Source of the DNA: Auxenochlorella pyrenoidosa
Taxonomy: Eukaryota; Chlorophyta; Trebouxiophyceae; Chlorellales; Chlorellaceae
Assembly (NCBI GenBank): GCA_001430745.1
Contig: KQ481962.1
Span: forward strand, 52,248-78,149
Length of the DNA: 25,902 bases
Reading direction: 5' to 3'
A program made the translations under genes and the position numbers. Shown here one piece after another: positions 1 through 9,970 of the stretch (positions are counted from its first letter, which is position 1; each line of letters opens with the position of its first letter). A model generated the notes under the pieces. That model saw only the letters and a list, made by a program, of their open reading frames with translations, had not been told where the DNA came from and did no database searches.

Positions 1-2960
1 GGGTGCCGGTGGATGGACTGGTCATCAGCGGCACAGCCTCGGGTGAGCAACGTGCGCCGCAGCGCGCCTGGGCGGCGGGCTCGTGCAAAGGGGCAACGAG
101 GGGTGCTAAGCAGCAGGGCTCGCTGCCATCACAGCAGGCGACGGGGCACGCGTGCATGCCTGCCTGCAGGTGTCTGGTCATCACTCGCGCCCGCCCATCT
201 GTGTCTGGCTTTGCCCTCCGATGCCTGCTGGGCCCCTCACCTCCCTCCCCCACCCCCCCGCAGTGGACGAGTCCATGCTGACGGGCGAGTCGCGGCTGGT
301 GCCCGTGAGCGAGGGAAGCGCGGTGACGGGGGGCACCCTGGCGTACGAGGCGCCCCTCACGCTGCGCGCCACCTCCACCGGCTCCGCGTCCACGCTGGCG
401 GGCATTGGCAGGTGGGGCTGGCTTCGACAGCGGCACATGGCCCTGCGTGGCTTCCAGTGCTCTCTGCTGCAGGCCGTCGAGCTGCAGCCACTTGTCCAGG
501 CTTCTGCAGTTTTGCACCTTTGCGCCGGTCCGGCCTGGCTGGTGTTTGGCTTGTTTCCGCTGTGTACCATCGTCTTTGGGTGTGTGACATCAGTTGCAGC
601 AGCGCTTGGCTTGCTGCGTGACCTATGCACTCAGCCTGCCATCCTGGCTTGCCCCCCTGCTCCGCAGGCTGGTGGCTGACGCGCAGGCGCGCGAGGCGCC
701 GGTGCAGCGGCTGGCGGACGTGGTGGCGGGGCGCTTCTGCTACGGCGTCATGGCCGCCTCGGCGGCCACCTTTGGCTTCTGGTCCCTGGCGGGGGCCAAC
801 TGGTTCCCGCAGGCGCTGGGTGAGCTGCCGGTGTGTGTCGGAGGGGGATCCCCGCTGGGCAGGCCAGGTCTGGGCGCACCGAGCACGCAGCCCCCCTTGC
901 TTGGGGGCCCCCTCCTGCCGCGCGCTGCAGCGCTGCCCAGCGTGCACCCGGCCCCACCCGCCCGCAGACGTTGTGGACGCGGCGGGCGCGCAGGCGCCGC
1001 TGCTGCTGAGCCTGCGGCTGGCCATTGATGTGCTGGTGGTGGCCTGCCCCTGCGCCCTGGGCCTGGCCACCCCCACCGCGGTGCTGGTTGCCTCCTCGGC
1101 AGGTGAGGCCCGGGTGCCGGCAGCCTCTGTGTCCTGCGTGCCCGGGAACCTGCCTGGCCCGGGTGCGCGAACCTGCTCGCATACCAGGCACTCTATTCCC
1201 AAACGCTGCTTGGCCCTCTGGCTGCCTCTCCGCCCTGCGCAGGCGCCAGGCGCGGGCTGCTGCTGCGCGGCGGCGACGTGATCGAGGGCCTGGCCGAGGT
1301 GGACACGCTGGTGCTGGACAAGACGGGGACGCTGACGGGTGGGCCAGCGCGCCGCGCCCTGGCGCGAGCCATGCAAGCCGCCGGGCTGGCTTGGCCAGTC
1401 CCTCACGGCAGAGCACCAGGCTGCAGGCGCACGCTGGGGAGCGCTTGCAGGCCTGCTTGGCAGGGGCCTCACCTCTGGCACCTCGCCCCTCTGCTGCCAC
1501 CTGCAGAGGGCCGGCTGCGGCTGGCGTCGGTGCAGGCCCAGCCCGGGTGCAGCGGCGACGAAGTGCTGGCGCTGGCGGCGGCTGCAGAGCGCAACACGCG
1601 GCACCCGCTGGCCGATGCGCTGGTGGCAGAGGCAGAGCGCAGAGGTGGGCGCGCCCGCGATGAGCAAGGGTGGCTGGGCTGGCGGTGCAGTGGACAGTCG
1701 AGGTCACAGCAGTGCTTGACCCTCCCTGCTCCTGAGCCCCGCCCGGCCTCACTCAGGCAGGCCGGGCATGCAGGCTCCAGTGCCCTGCCTCTCCGCACCT
1801 GCTTCCACTTCGCACCTGCTTCCAGTGTTGTGCTCTGAGACGGTTGAGAAAGCGTCCCTCCTTTGCAGGGCTGTCCATCCCCGTGGCCTCCAGCTCGCAG
1901 ACACACCCCGGAGAGGGTGTGTGGGCGGCAGTGGGCGACCGGCACGTGGCGGTGGGCCGCCGCGAGTGGGTGGAGCAGCGCTGCGCGGCAGGCGGCAGTG
2001 CAGAGGGCAGCTGGAATGGCCCGCACAGCAGCAGCAGCAGCGGCGGCAGCAGCAGCAGCGGCAGCAGCGGCAGCCCCTCCTCTGACACAGAGGTCTGGGT
2101 GGGCTGGTCGGGGCAGGGCCTGGCGGGGCGGCTGCTGCTGAGCGACGCGCTGCGCCCCGACGCGCGCGCTGTGGTCTCCTCCCTGCGCTCCCGAGGCCTC
2201 CGCGTGCTGCTGCTGTCTGGCGACCGGCGCGAGGCGGTGGCGGCCATGGCGGCGGCAGCGGGCATCGACCCGGCAGACGCCTACGCCGAGGTGCGGCCCG
2301 AGGGCAAGGCAGCGCTGGTGCGGCAGCTGCGCGCCGAGGGGCGCAGGGTGGCCATGGTGGGTGACGGCGTGAACGACGCCCCCGCGCTGGCTTCTGCCCA
2401 CGTGGGCGTGGCCATGGGCGGCGGCACCGCGGTGGCGGGCGACGCAGCGGGCGTGGTGCTGCTGGGCGACCGGCTGGGGCAGGTGGACGAGGCGCTGGCG
2501 CTGGGGAGGGCCACGCTGGCCAAGATCCGGCAGAACCTGGCCTGGGCGGGTGAGCGGGCGGGGCGGGGCACCCAGGGAGGGGCGCAGCCTGGGAGCCATG
2601 TGCGCATGAGAAGCCTGCGCACGTTCTTGTCACAAGGTTGCGTGCTGCCGGGACCGCGGGCTCGGCGTCACGCCTCTCCCGCCCCCCGCCTGCCCTGCAG
2701 TGGCCTACAACTTTGTGGGGGTGCCCATTGCCGCGGGCGCGCTGCTGCCGGCGTACGGGGTGGCGCTCAGCCCCTCCCTGGCTGGTGGCATGATGGCACT
2801 CAGCAGCATCGCGGTCGTGACAAACAGCCTCAGCCTGCGCTGGACGATGGATGCCGCAGCGAGCGCGGGCAGCAATGGCCCTGCCAACGGCAGCAGCAGT
2901 GCCGGCACAGCAAGCATGCAAAAGCAGCAGCAGCCGGTGGGCTCCAGCCCTGGCAGCTGA
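1..2960 (+). CDS. PAA2: Chloroplast-type copper-transporting P1B-ATPase (PAA/HMA type), 3' part
   Basis: The gene is cut at the left edge. Exons are about 1-42, 264-411, 668-819, 968-1102, 1243-1338, 1507-1644, 1869-2549 and 2701-2960 (TGA). Read from base 3 they join into 549 residues in one frame. In order I see the actuator motif VDESMLTGES, a membrane segment, the Cu-binding CPC motif in VVACPCALGLATPTA, the phosphorylation site DKTGTLT, the nucleotide-domain HP motif (TRHPLADAL), the hinge GDGVNDAP and the last membrane pair (NLAWAVAYNF onwards). CPC plus these motifs define a P1B Cu(I) pump. Plastid PAA proteins move copper into stroma or thylakoid lumen for plastocyanin. The stretch RGGDVIEGLAEVDTLVLDKTG resembles PAA2 (thylakoid) more than PAA1, from memory of those families; that subtype call is inference. 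Oddity: a Ser/Gly-rich insert of about 35 residues in the nucleotide/phosphorylation region. Metal-binding N-terminus and transit peptide lie outside the window. Confidence 0.92.
2020..2080 (+). repeat. CAG/AGC-type trinucleotide repeat inside the Cu-ATPase
   Basis: An imperfect run of AGC and GGC codons encodes a Ser/Gly tract (HSSSSSGGSSSSGSSGS). It sits in exon 7 of the ATPase, between the nucleotide-binding part and the stretch leading to the hinge motif. It is in frame and probably forms a flexible loop. Similar AGC tracts occur elsewhere in this GC-rich genome. Confidence 0.85.
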
Positions 2961-3104
2961 CACATCCTTTGATTCTGCCATCACTCCTACATGACCCAAC
3001 TGTTGTCTTCTCTCTCAGCATTGGCCACCAATTTTCTTGTTGGAGCCCCTCCTGGCTGTATCCTCCTGAACACATGACACCCTGGCGCATCCCCCTGTAC
3101 CATC

Positions 3105-3109
3105 TGTAA
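3105..3109 (+). terminator. TGTAA poly(A) signal of the Cu-ATPase gene
   Basis: TGTAA is the usual green-algal polyadenylation signal. This copy lies about 145 bases after the ATPase stop codon. It is the only copy I see between that stop and the end of the facing gene. Confidence 0.6.
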
Positions 3110-3144
3110 TCATGTGCGTGCGTCTTGCTGAACGCTGTTCGCAG

Positions 3145-3149
3145 TTACA
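3145..3149 (-). terminator. TGTAA poly(A) signal of the BUD22-like gene
   Basis: TTACA on the + strand reads TGTAA on the - strand, 35 bases after the stop of the BUD22-like gene. The signal of the opposing ATPase gene is only 36 bases away, so the two 3' ends should nearly touch or overlap. Confidence 0.55.
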
Positions 3150-3183
3150 ATGGCAGAGAGAGCAGGGGCCAGGCGGGCTGTGC

Positions 3184-5565
3184 TCAGTCGTCGTCGTTAA
3201 AGACAACCTTCTTGCCCTGCGCCGGCAGGATCATCTGCTTCTGCTGCTCCTGCAGCCGCTTCTTGGCCTCCCAGGACGGGTGCAGCGGCTTCTCCGCCCT
3301 CTTGGGCTTTGCCGCCGGCTTGCCAGCAGTGGCACCCTTACTTCCGCTGCTTGTGGCGTGCGACTTCCTGCCAGCGCCCGAATTGTCGCTGTTGCTGCCC
3401 GCAGCTGCCGGCTTGGTGCTCCCGGTTGCAGGCTGTCGGCTGTTGCTGCCGCCAGTGGGCTTGGCCTCTCCATCATCATCAAAGACCACCTTCTTGGCAG
3501 CAGCAGCAGCAGCAGAGATGCTGATGGCCAGTTTCTGCTTCTGCGCCTGCTTGGCGGCCCAGGAGGGGTGCAAAGACTCGGGTGGCCCGTCGTCACCGCC
3601 GCGCCGCTTCTGCGGCGGCTGCGGCTGCGCGACTGCTGCCTGCTGCCGCTCCTGCTGCTCGCGCTCCTGCTGCAGGTGCCGCGCAGCCTGGCCGTACTGC
3701 TGGGCAGCCAGCAGCCGGCGCGCACGCTGGCCGAGCCGGTTCTTGGGCTTCTGGGGCTTCTTGGCCTTGGCCTGCTTGCCCTGCTTGCCCTCCTCGTGCT
3801 GCTTGCCTTGTTGCTGCTTGCCTTGCTGCCCTGGCTGCGCGCCCTGCTGCTGTGCTCTAGGCTCACGCTTCTCTGCAGCATTTGCGGCCGCCTGCTTGAC
3901 TTGCTGCTTCCCAGCTGCCTCCTGCAGCGACGCCACTGCTGCAGAGCGATCCTCCTCCTCGCTGCCACTGCCGCTGCCTGCCTCAGCACTGTCGCTGCCT
4001 CCCTCGTCGTCGCTGCTGCCATCCAAGCCGTCGCCGACCCGCCGTTGCCATGCTGCCGTCGCTGCCTCTTTCCCATCCGACCCCAGCAGCAGCTGCTCGT
4101 CTTCGCTGCCAGACTGCCACACCCCCGAGTCGTCCTCGCTCTCAGACCCAGCCTCGCCGCCGCCGCCAGCTGCCGCACTGCCAGGCGCGCTGCGAGCACC
4201 CAGCAGCTTGGCCACCGCGCTGGCTGCCACGTCGTCGAGGTCCTCGTCCGCTGGCCGCTCCGCCTTGCGCCGCTGCCGCTGCCGCGCTCTCGCCGCCTCG
4301 TCATCCCCCTCCTCCTCCTCCTCACTGCCAGGCCCCTCTGGATCGTCCTCACTGCCAGCCTGCTGCCCTTCACCCTCTGCAGGCTCATCCTCCTGCCTCT
4401 GCTTGCGCTTCTTGCCCGCCTGCTCTTGAGCTGCAGCCGCAGCCACAGGCTGCTCAGCCGACGCCTCATTGCCAGCAGCAGCGGCTGGCTCTGCGCCAAC
4501 CGCCTCGGCTGCTGCCCTGGCAGCGGCTGCAGCCTCGCGTCGTGCCGCCGCCTCTGCCACCTTTTGCATCTCAGCCTGCACCTCAGCCAGCCGCTCCCTC
4601 AGGGTCTTGGCCCCCAGGATGCGCGCCTCCACCACCGCAGCCAGCTGCGCCCGCGCCGCACCATCGCCCTGCTGAGCTGCACTGGCGCCGCTGCCTCTGC
4701 CGCCTGCTTCAGCTGCCGCTGATGCTGCTGCCGCCTCTGCGGGCTGCTCAGGGCTGGGCTCGCTCTGCGGCTGCGCTGCCCCGTCACCCTGCGGCTGCCC
4801 AGGCAGGTGGAGGCCGCAGAAGCGCGCGGCCTGCAGCGCGAGGCGCTCCACATCCGCCGCCTTTGCTGCTGCCAGCTGCGCCGCAAGCTTGTCCAGCTGG
4901 CCTGCTGAGGGGCCTGCAGGGCTTGGCGCAAGGAATGCGATCAGGCAACAGTGGCACGGCAGCCTTTAAATGCCGGTACAGGCAGGCAGGCTCAAGCAGG
5001 CCAGGCGGGCAGCAGCGACAGGCAGCGGCGCTGGCCTGCCTCACCCTTGCTGCCGCCGGCCTCCTGGTGCTCCTTGGCCTGCTTGATGCGGCGCAGGATC
5101 TTGCGCACCTCAAACTCCTTGGACTTTTTGATCTCCTGCAGGGGGGACCGGGGGCGGGACGGGGGCGCTCGAAGGGCGCCCCTGATGTTCCTGCAGATGG
5201 ACACACCCTTCTTCACCTGCCACTGTGACTCGCACTCTGCAACTGGCAGCGGGCTGTAGCAAGGCCGGAAGCTTGAGCCTGGTGCATTGCTGGCCGTGCC
5301 ACCCTTTTAGATTCACCTTGCGAATTGTCTTAAAGTGGTGGAATGACTTCTTGGCCAGCACTTGCTCCCTGAAACGAGTCCAGTATGAACATATCAAGGC
5401 ACGTGTCAGGTTGCAGGCGGCAAGCAGCAGTGGCGGCGGCCCAGACGAGGGGCCATCGGCGGCACGGAGTCTGCATGCATGAACTCACTTGGGCACGACC
5501 TTTATCTTGACGGGCCGTCGCGGTTTGCCCTTGAACGGTCTGCCCTGCAACATGCAACGCAACAT
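3184..5565 (-). CDS. BUD22: BUD22/SRFBP1-family ribosome-biogenesis protein
   Basis: Exons on the - strand are 5565-5489, 5368-5317, 5135-5045 and 4913-3184 (TGA), giving about 649 residues. The N-terminal part has HHFKTIRKEIKKSKEFEVRK, matching the helical start of the BUD22 domain. The C-terminus (HPSWEAKKRLQEQQ, then QGKKVVFNDDD) is the diagnostic end of that domain. Between them lie Ala-rich, Asp/Glu/Ser-rich and Lys/Gln-rich low-complexity stretches typical of nucleolar proteins. Yeast Bud22 acts in early pre-rRNA processing for the 40S subunit; human SRFBP1 is the homologue. The last exon may start at 4913 or, through a second AG, at 4901, both in frame. The start is uncertain: the first ATG after an in-frame stop is at 5565, with another at 5553. 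A tiny upstream exon (5676-5653, MRSGGKPK) could instead splice to 5544 through a GC-AG intron. The HPSW...KKVVF motif occurs twice. Confidence 0.82.
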
Positions 5566-5676
5566 GGCAGCTCAGTAACCGGCTGCCCTAGCCTATATTA
5601 GTTCGACAACTCCTCTGGTATATTGAGCAGTTTGCAAGCGAGAGCTTCTTGCCTTTGGCTTGCCGCCGCTCCGCAT

Positions 5677-6624
5677 CTCTCGCTGCCAAGCTCCTCCTGC
5701 TGGCCACGGGGCCCGATAATGTAAATCAGTGCCGGCGGCAATAGGACGTTTCAACCTCTAGCCAGCCGGAGCTGAGAGTTGGCTGCGCCATGACGCTGAG
5801 CGACCGCCGCTCTCCAGAAAGCATAGCATGGGGCGTGTCCATTGCCCCTCGCATGACAGCCTGCTCCACCAACTTCGCCTGCTCTTGACGCATGCGCTCT
5901 TCATGGGATGCTGGAGCACTCTGTGGCTGGCATCCCTTGGTGCTGATTGATGTCGCCTGGTCCCCATGCATGGCAGCCGAGTGTTGGCGACCCCTTCATG
6001 GGACCAACCACGGGGGCCCAAGTGGCAGGCACCCGAAGCTTTTACATCAGCATCTGTTCTGCCCCCAATTAATTGCTGAAGCGCTCCAGACTTTCCGCAA
6101 TGCAGATGCGCCATTCATGGCGGCCCATCTCTTTGCTTGCTCCGGGCCCCAACTCGCAAGAGTGATTAATGTTTACTGCAAGCATATGATGCGAGACAGG
6201 AGAAGGAGAATACAGATAACTGCAGAAACGTAAGCCAGGGGAAAGAGCGGAGAGGGAGGCATCGTTTCTTTTAAACTAGCGCTGGGTTGTGCTATAGAGA
6301 GGGCAGCATGGAGGCCAAAAGGGGGCAAGGGTAACAAGCCAAGGAATTGTGAGGAAGAAAGGGATCAGAACAGATCAGGACTGGTGAACACAGTGAGGTG
6401 GGGACGCAGGCAATCACACCAGGCAGTCAGCGAAAAATTTTGCAGGTCAGTGTGCAGCATCAGTACAGCAAGGCAGGCAGTCATGGGGGCAGGGTGGAAT
6501 GGCAGGCACGCGCAGGGCAAGCTGCAGCTCGACCGCACACAGCTCGACCGCCGCGGCCCTGCCACACGCAGCCAAGGAGGGGACACACACAAACGCCGCC
6601 TCGGCAGGCACGCGGGGCGCTCGC
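5677..6624. other. Intergenic stretch, 3' region of the exonuclease gene and 5' side of the BUD22-like gene
   Basis: About 950 bases of lower GC than the flanking exons, with no recognised gene. A TGTAA on the - strand at 6046-6042 could be the poly(A) signal of the exonuclease gene, implying a 3' UTR near 0.6 kb. A TGTAA on the + strand is at 5718-5722 with no obvious + strand gene ending there. One - strand ORF (5971-5726) is listed separately. Confidence 0.5.
5726..5971 (-). CDS. Unassigned short ORF
   Basis: An ATG-started ORF of 81 codons ends in TGA at 5728-5726. Its middle part (EERMRQEQAKLVEQAVMRGA) reads like an amphipathic helix with ordinary codon use. The ORF could be a small gene, an upstream exon of the BUD22-like gene (a GT lies at the codon boundary after WLE) or chance. 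I recognise no family and see no homologous motif. The low GC around it argues weakly against coding. Confidence 0.22.
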   Translation of the reverse strand: MHGDQATSISTKGCQPQSAPASHEERMRQEQAKLVEQAVMRGAMDTPHAMLSGERRSLSVMAQPTLSSGWLEVETSYCRRH

Positions 6625-8069
6625 TCAGCCCAGGAAGGGCGCGCCGCAGGTGCAGGTCTTGCGGTTGCCCATGCACACGCCCTCAAACGAAGGGTTCTGC
6701 CGCGCAAAGCTGGGCGCGGGCGGCGTGGCCAGCAGCGCCGCCTGGGCTGCCGCCCACTGCGGCGGGCTGGCCTGCAGCTGCTGGTACAGCTTGAACAGGC
6801 GGATCGACTTGAGCGCGTCGCCCACTGCGGGACGACGGGTGGGGGGTGGGGGGGCGGGAGAGGCGGCGGGTGAAAGTGATGGGGCAGGGGGTGTAAGGGC
6901 TGACAACGCCCCCCTCCACAATGCCCAAACACGGGTTGTGTTTTGTGGGCTGCACGCGCTGCACAACCGGCGCTCCCGCCCTCCCACTCCCTCCCTTGCG
7001 CCGCACCCACCTGCATCGTGCCCCCCGACCGAGGTGTCCCAGTTGAGCAGCACCTTGGCCAGGTGGTCCTGCCCAAACACGCTGTAGCTCTTGTACTGCG
7101 GGTTCCACACCCGGAACAGCCCCGTCAGGTCCATCATCTGCGGGGGCGGGCGCAGGGGTCTGGGAGCTTTGGGGTCGCCTGTGCAGGCACGCCGGCTCTG
7201 GCTGGCAGGCAGGCGGCACAGCTGCGTGTTAGGGCCATCCCAGCAGGTGGCAGTGCTGAGGGTGCTGGGCGGATGCCCGGCAGCGAGGCCCCACGCGCTC
7301 GGCTTGCCTGCTCGAAGTGCTCGCCCTCCTTCAGCCCCAACCACTGCACGTCCTTAGCGATGTTCTGCCCCACCAGTATCGCCGACGGCGGCAGCAGCTG
7401 GCGCAGCATGCTCACCGCCTGCAGGGGAGGGCACAGAGCTGAGCACGACCTGAGCCGCACGCCCGCACCGGTTGGCAGGCACAATCCAGGCAGCGAGAAG
7501 CAGGCGCTCGCATTATACATGGACTTGAAGCTGCGATACGTGTTGGAAGACCACTTGCTGGCCACCCTCTTGCCTGGTGCAGGGGCATGCCGTGCTGCGC
7601 CAGCAGCGCCGCGGTCAGGCCCGTGAGCGGCGTCAGGTACGACACCACCGCCTGGTCAGGCCGCACGTACAGGTTGGCCAGCACGCGCTCATGCTCGTCG
7701 ACCAGTGAGATCTGACCCACTGCGCGTGCATTGTGGTCTGTACGCCAGGGGAGAGGCAAGCAGGGTCAGCTCTTGCAAGAGCAACGGCGGTGCTGCGGAG
7801 GCGGCGCAGACGGTGCTGCCAGTCTGAGAGCAAAGACCTTGTGCTCTCCAAATTGGAAAATCCTTCGACAGGCATAAGAAAGCGTTGATAGAACGACCAA
7901 GGCGACGTGAGCGCTCCTCGGTGACTGAGAGTTCTTTTCGCGCCCGCTCCTTGCCTGTGCCAGTCGCTACGCATTCCACATCGATGCTATAGTAGCGGGC
8001 GGGCGTGGGGGCAACCGGAGGAGGCCCGTAAGCGTAGGGAAGGGGCGGTGCGATGAAGTGCGGCTGCAT
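6625..8069 (-). CDS. DEDDh-type 3'-5' exonuclease (RNase H-like fold)
   Basis: Exons are 8069-7955, 7737-7574, 7418-7308, 7137-7011 and 6824-6625 (TGA), giving 238 residues from the ATG at 8069. The catalytic residues are all visible: motif I in YYSIDVECVATGT (D30, E32), motif II in VGQNIAKDVQWL (D116) and motif III in HDAVGD (H170 and D175, spacing H-x4-D). The intact set marks an active DEDDh exonuclease of the kind that trims RNA or DNA 3' ends; the closest plant proteins are annotated as exonuclease-family or small-RNA-degrading nucleases. The substrate cannot be told from sequence. A Cys-containing tail (CMGNRKTCTCGAPFLG) may bind metal or be unstructured. Introns 1, 2 and 3 have GC rather than GT donors (GCAAGG, GCAAGA, GCAAGC); only those donors keep phase and conserved motifs. 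An extra upstream N-terminal exon is possible, since plant relatives are longer. Confidence 0.88.
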
Positions 8070-8772
8070 ATCGCCTTGGCGTTGGTCGGCAGAGGCGGAG
8101 CAGCTGGATCGGCGCCGATGCAGGATTTGAAAAGTCTGGCGCCAGCAAGCATAGAGTCCTGCAGTGCGCGCACTCCCCGCCCTGCGCGCCGAGCACCGAC
8201 TTGCCATCAGCGGGGAAGAACACATCCCCGTCTCTCTCTCTGTCTGTCAACCTTCCATGGTCCTGGGAATTGCACTTGAACAGCATGTTCTAAGCCTGCA
8301 GAACGTATCTTCAGGTGGCTCCAGCCTGCATGCCTCAGCGGGCAACCAGGTGCCAACACCGCCTCACTTGATGTGCTTGGCCTGCGCCAAGGCACCACAT
8401 CACTCAACATGAACAGCACACGTGCCAGCCCTTTCGCCTTTTACTGCCTGAGCTTCTGTATTTCACACACGAGGTATACCAAGGAGACAACAGCCAGCGA
8501 CTGACTTCAGAGGGCCGCGGCAGGATGGAAGGTATGAAACAAAACGAATGGAATGAAATGGCTTGATGTGGAGGGGGCCAAGGCAGGGCCAGGGTTATCA
8601 GGGGCGATCGATGGTCTGAGGCAGATCTGCATGCATTTGCTGGTGTGTTGCCAGGAGGGAGGTTCGTTACCGTGTGCATTTTATTGACCGGCAGAGGTCC
8701 TGCCAGTCATTTCAGTATGAGATTGCTGGGTAGGCCCAGCCTGCCAGGTGTTCAGGGAGCAGCCGTGTGCGC
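8070..8772. other. Intergenic stretch between the ELIP-like and exonuclease genes
   Basis: It holds the ELIP-like gene's 3' UTR and the exonuclease promoter and 5' UTR, both on the - strand. A short - strand ORF (8286-7987) overlaps its lower end but shows no conserved motif. I found no TGTAA on the - strand here and no RNA gene. Confidence 0.45.
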
Positions 8773-9970
8773 TTAGAAGAGGGCGACGTTGCCGCGGAAG
8801 AACTCGACAGCCAGCAGTGCCAGGAAGCCAACCATGGCGGCGCTGCACAGAGTTGGGAGGTGTTGGGCAACATCTCAGTTCGGCAATCGGCAACGACCGG
8901 GCCATCTTATCTTGGTTTCAGGCATGCGAAAAGGCAAGCATGGCCAGCGCAAGCCACCCACACCTGCTTGCCCGCACTCACCGGCCGTTGCTGAGCTCTG
9001 CCTTGGGGGTGAAAGGGCCGAATGAGCGGGCGTCGGGGCCCTCGCCCTTGTACACCTGGGGCGCGAAGGACGCCAGGGCGGTGGCCACCACGACGAAGCC
9101 GAAGAACAGCACTGAGGCGCCCAGGGGCTTCTCCACCAGGTCGCGGTCGACGTACTTGCCTGCAGCCGAGGGGTTGAAGGGGCAGGTGGGGTTAGGGGGC
9201 TGCGGCGTCGAGCTTGCCAGCATCAGGGAACAGAAAGGAGCAGCAAATGGTGCTGAACAGTGGCCAGGGGTTCATAGTAGAAACACAGCAGGCATTCAGG
9301 GGAGTCAGCTGGGCATCAGACCCAGCCGCGTCCAGCTGACCACCGGCTCACCAGCAATCTGGCTCCACACGCTCTGCTGAGTGGTCAGCTCAGTGGCGAT
9401 GGCCACCAGGAAGCCCAGCATGGCTGCAGCAAGGACACAAGAGCAGAGGTTCGTGGGTGCGAAGAGGGTGAGTGCTGACGGTATGGCAGTAGGCGCTGAC
9501 CCACTGCGGCAACACCGCAGTGTGCCACAGTACAAACTGTCCACCACACAGAATGTTTCACCCACAACCCCCAGCCATTCTCACCAGCACGACCGTTGAT
9601 GGCCTCCTGCTGCGCCCCAAGCAGGGAGAAGGGCTGAGCGGCAGCGGCGGCAGCGGGCTTGGAGGAAGCCGGGAAGGAGAAGTTGGCGGCGGGCAGCTCC
9701 TCAGAGGTCTGCTGCTTGGGCGCCTCCTGCACCACCAGAAGGCCATTTCGACTGGTCAAGATGCAATGCATGTGGTTCAACAATGGAGTGTATGGCCGGC
9801 GGAGGCTGGTGCAGGCACCAGGCGCGGCGCGCGGCGGAGGCGCTCCCCACCTGTTGCTGGTCCACGGCAGGCTCGCCAGAGGCGCGCACGGCAATGCTGC
9901 GGCGCAGGGTCTGGCGCGGAGCGAAGGAGGCCCGCAGGGCGGGGCAGCGGACGGCGGCGGAGGCGATCAT
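8773..9970 (-). CDS. ELIP: ELIP-like early light-inducible protein (LHC superfamily)
   Basis: Exons are 9970-9851, 9726-9585, 9423-9352, 9159-8982 and 8842-8773 (TAA), giving 193 residues, normal for the family. Residues 1 to about 33 are Ala/Arg/Ser-rich without acids, as expected for a chloroplast transit peptide. Helix 1 carries the LHC motif EAINGRAAMLGF (81-92). Helix 2 is hydrophobic (LGASVLFFGFVVVATA). Helix 3 carries AELSNGRAAMVGF. The paired E..NGR motifs in helices 1 and 3 supply the chlorophyll ligands and the Arg-Glu ion pairs. Such proteins sit in the thylakoid membrane and bind pigments under light stress; the algal relative Cbr of Dunaliella binds carotenoid. The exon junctions fall inside both NGR-AM motifs (after NGRA and within the Arg codon), as if the two motif-bearing helices share an ancestral junction. 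All introns are GT-AG. Confidence 0.9.

Noticed and set aside
357..1752. Long - strand frames across the Cu-ATPase exons
   Set aside because: They cross exon and intron without change of character and are antisense shadows of a gene with clear P-type ATPase motifs.
3112..4722. A 536-codon open frame on the + strand
   Set aside because: It is antisense to the BUD22-like last exon. Its Leu/Arg-rich translation is what the complement of Ala/Gln/Glu codons gives at high GC, while the - strand carries real family motifs.
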